From contig CAMDGV010000038.1 in assembly GCA_945898055.1 (NCBI GenBank), positions 1 through 40,835 on the forward strand: a stretch of 40,835 bases of DNA, given 5' to 3'. A model generated the notes under the pieces. The model saw only the letters and a list, made by a program, of their open reading frames with translations, was not told the origin of the DNA and did not search any database. Shown here piece by piece: positions 34,523 through 40,835 of the stretch. Origin of the DNA: Akkermansia muciniphila (lineage in GTDB: Bacteria > Verrucomicrobiota > Verrucomicrobiia > Limisphaerales > UBA9464). The stretch's first letter is position 1; each line of letters begins with the position of its first letter. A program made the translations under genes and the position numbers.

Positions 34523-35425
34523 ATGAAAAACAGTGAAGAAAACCGTCCTGACTTTTTCCCCTCGGCGTCAGCGGCAGTCACTTTGGGATTGCTCGTTACC
34601 TCGGGCGTCTTGGCTAGCCCGCTACCCGCTAAACGTATTCGTCAAAGCGCAAGTCTTTGGAATTTTGAACCCTTGACCTTGGAAGAACTGTGCGCTGCTT
34701 GTGTGCGCTTAGGATTAAAATCAGTCGAATTGGTTGGGCCGGAAACCTTTCCAGTACTGCGCCGGCACGGATTGACCTGTGCGATTTTTGGTCGCCACGG
34801 CTTTAGCAAAGGATTTGCCCATATCGAAGAGCATAACGAATGCGCAGCGGCTTGTTTCAAGGCCTTGGATGAAGCTTCGGAATTCGGTGCACCGAATGTA
34901 ATTACTTTTTCCGGCTTCACTCGTGGCATCGATCGTGAAACAGGATTCCGAAATATGGTTGAGGGTCTAAAAAAAGTAGCCGCGCACGCCGAAAAGCGGA
35001 AGGTAACTTTGTGTCTCGAAATGTTAAATTCCCGTGTGAATTTGCCGATGCGTGGGCACCCCGATTATTTCTGTGATGATATCGATATGAGCATGGAAAT
35101 TGTCAAAGCGGTGTCCTCGTCGCGAGTGAAAGTCTTGTTTGATATTTACCACGTGCAGATTATGCACGGGGATGTGATTCGCCGCATCAGGCAATATGCC
35201 CCGTGGATCGGACACGTTCATACCGCAGGTAATCCGGGTCGTAGTGATTTGGATGGTGCTGATCAAGAACTCAATTATCCCGTCATCATGAAGACTCTTT
35301 TAGAGGTGGGATATGCCGGATTTGTCGGACAAGAATTCATTCCACGCGGACCAAAAAAGGAAGACAAGATTCGGGCACTTGAAGCCGCAGTCCGGCTCTG
35401 TGATGTGCAACTGGGTACGCTATGA
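34523..35425 (+). CDS. Hydroxypyruvate isomerase-like sugar isomerase, TIM barrel
   Basis: Xylose-isomerase-like TIM-barrel enzyme of the hydroxypyruvate isomerase group. Metal-binding and signature parts: VTLCLEMLNSRVNLPMRGHP (Glu ligand), VLFDIYHVQIMHGDVIRRI (Asp and His), IGHVHTAGNPGRSDLDG (His) and GYAGFVGQEFIPRG (Glu), the last two matching Hyi closely. The true substrate may be another small ketose or 2-oxo compound. The N-terminus is hydrophobic (ASAAVTLGLLVTSGVLA), suggesting export, which is unusual for Hyi itself but common in verrucomicrobial relatives. The stop overlaps the next start (ATGA), so the two are coupled. Confidence 0.87.
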   Translation: MKNSEENRPDFFPSASAAVTLGLLVTSGVLASPLPAKRIRQSASLWNFEPLTLEELCAACVRLGLKSVELVGPETFPVLRRHGLTCAIFGRHGFSKGFAHIEEHNECAAACFKALDEASEFGAPNVITFSGFTRGIDRETGFRNMVEGLKKVAAHAEKRKVTLCLEMLNSRVNLPMRGHPDYFCDDIDMSMEIVKAVSSSRVKVLFDIYHVQIMHGDVIRRIRQYAPWIGHVHTAGNPGRSDLDGADQELNYPVIMKTLLEVGYAGFVGQEFIPRGPKKEDKIRALEAAVRLCDVQLGTL

Positions 35426-36339
35426 GTCGTCAAGGAACTGCGCCTGCGCTTGGACCTGTTTGGATTACTGGCGCTGGAGGTTTAATTGGCCATGCTCTAG
35501 TCCAAGTAGCTTCTGAAAGATCAGCGACGGACTGGGGAACTGGAGCGGGAGGACGTGGTTGTTCCATTCTGGCTTTAACGCGTGGCATCGTTGATTTGAC
35601 TCATTTTGCTGCTGTCGACCGATTATTTACCGAGGAACAACCCGTGGGCGTGATCCACTGTGCGGCGATGAGTAAAAGCCCAGATTGCCAGAAAGACCCA
35701 GCGAACGCCCGACTCAATAATGTGGAGGTGACCCGTCATTTGGCAGATCTTGCCTGCGAAATCCCCTTTTTATTTCTCTCTACGGATCTCGTTTTTGACG
35801 GTAGGCGTGGCGGTTATTCGGAGAGCGATCCGGTGAATCCCCTGAGTGTCTATGCGGAAACTAAGGCGGAGGCAGAGCAGATTATTCTGTCCAACCAGAG
35901 GCATTCAGTGATTCGGACCTCTTTGAATTGTGGGAAATCGCCTTCGGGTCACCGAGCCTTCAATGAAGAGATGAGAAATACCTGGCAGCTAGGGCGGACA
36001 CTCGACCTATTTGTGGATGAGTTTCGGACTCCAATTTCCGCACTGGAAACGGCGCGAAACATTTGGAAGCTCTTGACCGCTGGGCAGACCGGTCTTTTTC
36101 ATTTGGCGGGTGGAGAGAGGTTATCTCGCTATGAGATCGGGCTAAAAGTGGCCGAGGTTTGCCGAAAACAGGACCCTAGCTTGCTGACCTCCCTTCGACC
36201 TGCCTCACTGACGCACTATCAAGGGGCTCCACGTGCCCCGGATACCTGTCTGGATTGTCGCCGAATCGAAGAGACCTTAGGAATCAAGATGCCTCTCTTT
36301 TCCACTTGGATAATCGAGCAGTTGTCGCAATCCAAATAA
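35422..36339 (+). CDS. RmlD-like sugar nucleotide reductase family (extended SDR)
   Basis: NAD(P)-binding protein of the dTDP-4-dehydrorhamnose reductase-like group. The N-terminal Rossmann loop is VWITGAGGLIGHALV, followed by VDLTHFAAVDRLF, VIHCAAMSKSPDCQKDP, LFLSTDLVFDGRRGGYSESD and the catalytic Y-x-x-x-K in PLSVYAETKAEAEQII. The C-terminal part has FVDEFRTPISALETARNIW and GLFHLAGGERLSRYEIG. These are the SDR type found both in true RmlD and in stand-alone proteins of unknown substrate. No other dTDP-rhamnose genes are near, so a rhamnose role is not supported. Coupled to the isomerase-like gene by a 4-base overlap. Confidence 0.87.
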   Translation: MSRQGTAPALGPVWITGAGGLIGHALVQVASERSATDWGTGAGGRGCSILALTRGIVDLTHFAAVDRLFTEEQPVGVIHCAAMSKSPDCQKDPANARLNNVEVTRHLADLACEIPFLFLSTDLVFDGRRGGYSESDPVNPLSVYAETKAEAEQIILSNQRHSVIRTSLNCGKSPSGHRAFNEEMRNTWQLGRTLDLFVDEFRTPISALETARNIWKLLTAGQTGLFHLAGGERLSRYEIGLKVAEVCRKQDPSLLTSLRPASLTHYQGAPRAPDTCLDCRRIEETLGIKMPLFSTWIIEQLSQSK

Positions 36340-36355
36340 TTTGATTCAAAGACGC

Positions 36356-36375
36356 CTCTGCGAATGAGCGCAGAG
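36356..36375 (+). terminator. Stem-loop after the RmlD-like gene
   Basis: CTCTGCG (36356-36362), loop AATGAG, CGCAGAG (36369-36375): a perfect 7-bp stem starting 17 bases after the stop. There is no T-run after it. It may mark the 3' end of the isomerase-reductase mRNA. Confidence 0.45.
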
Positions 36376-36503
36376 CTAAGGAATCATCGGCTTGGAGCAA
36401 ATGGATGCGGTGAACCTTGGGCTAATACTGGATGCTGATTTCAGGTTTAGTCGATGGCATTTCAATTCGAGGTGACAACAGACGTCTCGTTTTTTGAACT
36501 ACC

Positions 36504-36638
36504 TGCGCCATTCTGGCGCATTGAGACCCTTTTTGAGGACTCAACTGAACAACCGAACGGAATCTCCCATTGTTTCAATCTTAAAAAGACTGAGATCCGA
36601 TTTGGCACTGCGCCTGCTTTGCGAAGGAGTCTCAGTCT
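36504..36638 (+). promoter_or_regulatory. Structured leader upstream of the sigma factor gene
   Basis: Two further perfect dyads lie in the gap before the sigma factor gene. TGCGCCA (36504-36510) pairs with TGGCGCA (36514-36520) over a 3-base loop, and AGACTGAGA (36587-36595) pairs with TCTCAGTCT (36630-36638) over a 34-base loop that contains AAGGAG. The 376 bases from 36340 to 36715 otherwise hold only a 74-codon frame (36454-36678) with no recognisable domain. The arrangement fits a long regulated leader, or separate terminators. Confidence 0.4.
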
Positions 36639-36715
36639 GAGAGTCTGTTACCGGCGATCGGTGGATGGAATCAACTGAACGAAATGGATGGCGTGGACTC
36701 CAAGGGTTAACGTTT

Positions 36716-37846
36716 ATGAAAGCAAACCAGAATAGAAAACTGCAGAGGGCTTCAACGCGTGGGTCGACTCAGGGCAGGGTTGGGCGAAACCGAAAAGTTG
36801 CCGTTTGCGGATCTCAAACCCCTAAACTCGTTGGCACTTTTGCTTCTCACGCCACCGCAATCAGGGTGTTTCCAGTTAAGAAATCAAATAAGCTAACTGA
36901 ATTGACTCTTTCTGCCGAGACGCTGCCTGCCTCGCGGGCAGTTTCGGTTCGGATTGAACAACCTCTTCTGCCTAAATCGATGCGGGTGCCGGAGCCTCCC
37001 ATTCGGGGAATTTGGGATGAACATTCCTCGCTACGACTTTATCTGAGGGATGCGATCGAGACCCCCTTATTGACGGCCCAACAGGAGATTGAGTTAGCGC
37101 ACCGGATTCGGAGCGGCGATGAGGCAGCGCGGGAGCATATGATTCGAGCTAATCTCCGCTTGGTGATCAAAATTGCACGCGAATACGAGGACTACGGGTT
37201 GCCGCTCTTAGATCTTATCAATGAGGGGAACATCGGCCTGATGAGATCGGTAGAGCGGTTTGATCCCAACCGAGGCGCCAAGTTGTCGACCTATGCGGCC
37301 TGGTGGATCAAGCAAGCCATTAAGAGAGCCTTATCCAATCAGTCCAAATCCATCCGTTTACCGATTCATATTGTGCAGGAACTGGCTCGGATGCGGAAGG
37401 CTGAGCACCGATTAGAATCCGAATTGGGGCGTCCGGCTTTGGATGTGGAGTTAGCTGCTGAATTGGAAGCGCAGGTCGAGGATATCGTACGATGGCGCGA
37501 GGCCGGCGCCATCGGTTCGACCTCGTTAGATGCACCGATGGGATCTGACCCTGACTCGAACCGAATTGCTGACGTTATTGCCGATGAGGCGGCGGTGATG
37601 CCTTGGGCGGGTGTGAGTGACGAGAGCAACGCTGAGCTCGTGCGGGAATTAGTCAGCACCTTAAATGAGCGTGAGCAGATTATTTTAAATCAACGTTTTG
37701 CTTTAGAAGGTGGAGAACCAAGGACCTTGGAGGAGATCGGGATTGATTTTGGGTTGACCCGTGAACGGATTCGTCAAGTGGAAGCTGCCGCACTCAAAAA
37801 ATTGAGAGAGCGTTATCTGACCCGTGAGGCCATGGCTGAGTCTTAA
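36716..37846 (+). CDS. RNA polymerase sigma-70 family factor (RpoD/RpoS-like)
   Basis: Directs RNA polymerase to a promoter set. Regions in order: 1.2 (SSLRLYLRDAIETPLLTAQQ), 2 (ANLRLVIKIAREYEDYGLPL, DLINEGNIGLMRSVERFDP, FDPNRGAKLSTYAAWWIKQA), 3 (IRLPIHIVQELARMRKAEHR) and 4 (LNEREQIILNQRF, LEEIGIDFGLTRERIRQVEA). Region 1.1 and the long non-conserved region of primary sigma factors are missing. In their place is about 90 residues of basic low-complexity sequence (NRKLQRASTRG, GRVGRNRKVAVCG). This fits a group 2 factor. The ATG at 36716 follows AAGGGTT; the ATG at 36665 is also in frame. The long hairpin-rich leader suggests post-transcriptional control. Confidence 0.9.
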   Translation: MKANQNRKLQRASTRGSTQGRVGRNRKVAVCGSQTPKLVGTFASHATAIRVFPVKKSNKLTELTLSAETLPASRAVSVRIEQPLLPKSMRVPEPPIRGIWDEHSSLRLYLRDAIETPLLTAQQEIELAHRIRSGDEAAREHMIRANLRLVIKIAREYEDYGLPLLDLINEGNIGLMRSVERFDPNRGAKLSTYAAWWIKQAIKRALSNQSKSIRLPIHIVQELARMRKAEHRLESELGRPALDVELAAELEAQVEDIVRWREAGAIGSTSLDAPMGSDPDSNRIADVIADEAAVMPWAGVSDESNAELVRELVSTLNEREQIILNQRFALEGGEPRTLEEIGIDFGLTRERIRQVEAAALKKLRERYLTREAMAES

Positions 37847-37928
37847 TAATTTTTTAGCTTTCGAGGCGTTGAATGGGAGAGTCTCGGATCGCATAAGGCC
37901 TATTTTACTCGTCCGAACGGGGGGTGGA

Positions 37929-37951
37929 GTTGAAAGGTTAGTTCCTTCAAC
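37929..37951 (+). terminator. Possible stem-loop between convergent genes
   Basis: GTTGAAAGG and CCTTCAAC pair with one bulged A over the loop TTAGTT. It lies in the 150-base gap between the convergent sigma factor and YyaL-like genes, where a bidirectional terminator is expected. A weaker GGCCCC/CGGGG dyad follows (37955-37970). No T-run is present. Confidence 0.3.
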
Positions 37952-37996
37952 TTCGGCCCCATTAACGGGGACTTGGCCTTGTAGAAAAAGGGGGGA

Positions 37997-40171
37997 TCAA
38001 TCCCATTGAGGGGTTTGTTTTAGGAACTCTTGAATAAGAGACCGATCTCGAGTGGGCGCTTGACACTCTGTCTCGGTGCAAAGGTAAGCGATGGCAAATT
38101 CCTCATTAGTCGGCAAGAGTTGTGCTGATCGAGCCACCGGGCCATGGTTCCCAAGGATGATGCGGTTCGGTTCAAAAACACGGTGAGCATGATTAAGTAG
38201 AGCGCGGGTGGAGCCGCAAAGCCAATCGCCAGCGATGACCACTCGTTTGGGTTCTTGCATGGCGAAGTCGAGAGCCATTAGTAGATGAGGAACAGATTGG
38301 GGAGTTTGGTGAAGTTTTTGAGCAAACAAGCGCAGAGTTTTCTCAGCGATACCACGCCAGTCGGCCCGGTCGCAGATGGACGCCAATCGAAGCAGCGCTA
38401 GGCAGGCCACCGAATTACCCGAAGGTTCCGCGCTGTCGTAGTCCTCTTTGACTCTCATTAAGAGATGAGGTGTTTCGCTGCCACTTTGCCAAAATCCTCC
38501 GGCATCGGTGTCGTAGAACCGGTGGATCATCGCTTCAGCAAGATCCACCGCAAACTCGAGGTGATTGGGGACTAAGGTGGCTTCGTAGAGGTCAATGACC
38601 CCTGCTAACAGGCTCGCATAGCTATCCAAGATTTGGACTGAATTACATTGGCCCTCTCGCCAACTATGGCCAAGCGTCCCACGTTGATCTTGGTTAGGTT
38701 CGGTCCAGAGTTTGGCGCGGATAAACTTGAGATTGCTTTCAGCGGTGGCGAGGAAACTTTCATCACCGAGAATAGCAAAGGCACGGGCAAAGGCGCCCAG
38801 CATCATTCCGTTCCACGAGGTTAGAATCTTGTCGTCGAGATGTGGGCGAGGTCGGGTTGCACGGACCTCGCGCATTTTAGTGATGGCAGATTTGAGCAAA
38901 GGAGCATCGGCTTCGGGCAGATCTGCTTGCGCGATTGAAAGGACATTTTGACCGAGGAGCGGATCAGGGTCGCTTGGGTCGATAAAGTTTCCCTCTTTGG
39001 TGATGCCAAAGTAGTGAGTGGTCACGTTAAATTCCTCGGGCGTGAGCAGTGAGGCGAGTTCAGCGTGAGTCCAGCAACAAAATTTCCCTTCCTTCCCCTC
39101 GCTATCGGCATCTTCGGCGGAGAAAAATCCACCCTCCGAATGAGTCATATCTGTGAGGACATAGCTGAGAACATCGCGCACCACTGTGGCGGGATGGTTT
39201 TCACCTGAAATGAGAAATGCCTCCAGGTAGAGTTGAACGAGTTGTGCATTGTCGTAGAGCATTTTTTCGAAGTGCGGTACGAGCCAACATTCGTCGACAC
39301 TGTACCGAGCAAATCCACCACGAAGATGATCATAGAGGCCGCCCGCAGCCATGCGCTGGCAGGTATAAAGGACTGCAGTGGTTGCCTCGTTTTCAGCGAA
39401 GCGGCGTCCGTAACGCAGGAGAAAGAGGGGTAGACTGGGGCGCGGGAATTTAGGAGCACCGCCGAAGCCACCGTAGATGGAGTCATATTCGGCGAGGAAC
39501 GATTGGCCACCGCCTTGGAGTTCACGAAAACCTGTAGGAAAAGCATTGTCAGGGTCTTGAGCGGAAAGAGATTTCATTTTCTCGGTAAGATCTGTGGCCG
39601 AGTCGACAATGTCATTTTGACGAGTGGACCAAAGTTCGACGATCCGCTTGAGGACCCCGAGAAAGCTGGGGTTGCCCTGCTTTTCTTGAGGGGCAAAATA
39701 GGTGCCAGCGTAGAAAGGTTGGAGATTGGGAGTTAGGAAGGCATTGAGAGGCCAACCACCTGCTCCGGTGGTCATTTGGAGGAAGGTCATGTGGATCTTG
39801 TCGATATCAGGACGTTCCTCGCGATCGACCTTAATACTTACAAAATGGAGACGCAGATAGTCACCCACGGATGAGTCTTCAAACGTTTCCCGCTCCATGA
39901 CATGACACCAGTGACAGGTTGAATACCCAATGCTGAGAAAGATCGGTTTGTTTTCGGCCTTAGCGAGAGCGAACGCCTCGTCGCTCCAAGGAAACCAGTC
40001 AACCGGATTGGTGGCGTGTTGGAGCAAATACGGAGACTTTTCGAGTGCTAACCGGTTGCGAACCGGAGCGGAATCGGTAGGGAGTGGAATCACTTCGTTA
40101 GGAAGGTACGTAGGACGAGCAGTGAAACACGAGCAGACGTTTATTTTTGGAGAAAAATTGTAGCCCTGCAT
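37997..40171 (-). CDS. YyaL/DUF255 thioredoxin-domain protein
   Basis: Homologue of bacterial YyaL and human SPATA20; precise function unknown. An N-terminal thioredoxin-like domain (DUF255) begins [20 protein letters not shown] and carries the redox motif [16 protein letters not shown] (C86 and C89). The rest is an (alpha/alpha)6 barrel like N-acylglucosamine 2-epimerases, with [50 protein letters not shown] and [20 protein letters not shown]. The frame opens with a TTG at 40189. The ATG at 40171 gives 724 residues, and a GTG at 40093 would suit the family N-terminus just as well. The repeat array begins 25 bases upstream, so its promoter must lie within or beside the repeats. Confidence 0.9.
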   Translation of the reverse strand: MQGYNFSPKINVCSCFTARPTYLPNEVIPLPTDSAPVRNRLALEKSPYLLQHATNPVDWFPWSDEAFALAKAENKPIFLSIGYSTCHWCHVMERETFEDSSVGDYLRLHFVSIKVDREERPDIDKIHMTFLQMTTGAGGWPLNAFLTPNLQPFYAGTYFAPQEKQGNPSFLGVLKRIVELWSTRQNDIVDSATDLTEKMKSLSAQDPDNAFPTGFRELQGGGQSFLAEYDSIYGGFGGAPKFPRPSLPLFLLRYGRRFAENEATTAVLYTCQRMAAGGLYDHLRGGFARYSVDECWLVPHFEKMLYDNAQLVQLYLEAFLISGENHPATVVRDVLSYVLTDMTHSEGGFFSAEDADSEGKEGKFCCWTHAELASLLTPEEFNVTTHYFGITKEGNFIDPSDPDPLLGQNVLSIAQADLPEADAPLLKSAITKMREVRATRPRPHLDDKILTSWNGMMLGAFARAFAILGDESFLATAESNLKFIRAKLWTEPNQDQRGTLGHSWREGQCNSVQILDSYASLLAGVIDLYEATLVPNHLEFAVDLAEAMIHRFYDTDAGGFWQSGSETPHLLMRVKEDYDSAEPSGNSVACLALLRLASICDRADWRGIAEKTLRLFAQKLHQTPQSVPHLLMALDFAMQEPKRVVIAGDWLCGSTRALLNHAHRVFEPNRIILGNHGPVARSAQLLPTNEEFAIAYLCTETECQAPTRDRSLIQEFLKQTPQWD

Positions 40172-40195
40172 CAAGCTCAGTCTGAGCAACTACTA

Positions 40196-40835
40196 ATAGG
40201 AAATTGCTTTCTGACGCGGAGGAGAAAGGGCGGATGAGGTCTCACGCAAAGACGCAAAGACGCAAAGACGCAAAGGGTCCAGCACGCCGGACCTCGCCTG
40301 CAGGGTCAGCCTCTTCGCCTGTAACGCGCCGCTCTGTTTGGAAGCCGAGGCAAAACTATGGGGCAGGCTATCTATTTCTTTCCCTTAAATCCTTTGCGTC
40401 TTGGCGTCTTCAGCGAAGCGGGCGTGAGATAACTGATAGGAAATTGCTTTCTGACGCGGAGGGGAAAGGGCGGATGAGGTCTCACGCAAAGACGCAAAGG
40501 GTCCAGCACGCCGGACCTCGCCTGCAGGGTCGGCCTCTTCGCCTTTAACGCGCCGCTCTGTTTGGAAGCCGAGGCAAAACTATGGGGCAGGCAAAACTAT
40601 GGGGCAGGCTATCTATTTCTTTCCCTTAAATCCTTTGCGTCTTGGCGTCTTCAGCGAAGCGGGCGTGAGATAACTGATAGGAGGCAAAACTATGGGGCAG
40701 GCTATCTATTTCTTTCCGTTAAATCCTTTGCGTCTTGGCGTCTTGAGCGAAGCGGGCGTGAGATAACTGACAGGAAATTGCTTTCTGACGCGGAGGGGAA
40801 AGGGCGGATGAGGTCTCACGCAAAGATGCAAAGGG
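40196..40835 (+). repeat. Tandem array of ~240-bp palindromic repeats
   Basis: Units start at 40196, 40436, 40677 and 40770, each with A(T/C)AGGA. Units 1, 2 and 4 continue AATTGCTTTCTGACGCGGAG, then GGTCTCACGCAAAGACGC. Units 1-3 end CTTTGCGTCTTGGCGTCTT...GCGTGAGATAACTGA, the inverse of the left part, so a full unit can fold on itself. Unit 1 is 240 bp and unit 2 is 241 bp. Unit 3 is 93 bp because its left part is deleted, and unit 4 is cut by the window edge. Unit 1 has four copies of the 8-mer ACGCAAAG-type motif and units 2 and 4 have two; unit 2 has a 17-bp internal duplication around AACTATGGGGCAGG. Frames across it (such as HAKTQRRKDAK) are spurious; this is a well-known false protein from such repeats. 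Confidence 0.85.

Noticed and set aside
36454-36678. 74-codon frame upstream of the sigma factor gene
   Set aside because: No domain, overlaps the possible sigma start and crosses two RNA-like dyads; more likely non-coding leader.
40204-40548. Open frame with HAKTQRRKDAK
   Set aside because: It lies wholly within the tandem repeat and is the known false protein produced by ACGCAAAG-type repeats.

Overview
The window looks like chromosome from a Verrucomicrobiota bacterium, probably of the Limisphaerales/Pedosphaera type. This rests on content: a DUF1592 plus DUF1552 pair typical of Planctomycetes and Verrucomicrobia, a prepilin-type '[19 protein letters not shown]' protein of the kind amplified in this phylum, a two-gene sulfite:cytochrome c oxidoreductase, an MlaEFD transporter and relics of IS66 and ISAs1 elements. 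Most start codons have no recognisable Shine-Dalgarno sequence. No rRNA, tRNA or CRISPR was seen.

Layout. 1-5865 is an accessory zone. It holds a DUF4338 (DruA-family) ORF overlapping an IS66-type transposase, a strikingly AT-rich asparagine synthetase gene that looks imported, a remnant of a PQQ-like beta-propeller gene, and a dead IS66 copy (left end and tnpB only). 5866-7555 holds a membrane-anchored PepSY-like protein diverging from a prepilin-like protein. 7792-13724 is a tight six-gene leftward cluster, in transcription order accD, bcp, a LarA-like racemase, an unknown gene, a Gfo/Idh/MocA oxidoreductase and a MoeB/rhodanese protein. 13725-14621 carries an ISAs1 transposase relic. 14622-20665 has sorAB (rightward) facing a leftward DUF1592-DUF1552 operon, so two exported haem-protein systems converge.

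20666-21481 is a gene-free stretch with a perfect cUUCGg hairpin. It is followed by a second, native-looking asparagine synthetase, thymidylate kinase, a convergent lipoate ligase family gene, and then a long rightward run: TPR membrane protein, dinB, clpC, mlaE, mlaF, mlaD and a DUF5069-like gene. A WYL regulator diverges from a coupled pair (sugar isomerase-like and RmlD-like). Next comes a sigma-70 family factor behind a hairpin-rich leader, then a convergent YyaL/DUF255 protein.

The window ends in a tandem array of about 240-bp palindromic repeats (40196 onward). The first ~37 bp of that repeat also occur alone at 4592, immediately upstream of the AT-rich asparagine synthetase.

No wholly new system is demonstrable from sequence alone. 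The best leads are the DUF4338-TnpC transposon pairing, the repeat family and its link to the foreign asnB, the LarA-like gene with an intact nickel-pincer signature inside an accD operon, and the structured leader of the sigma factor gene.
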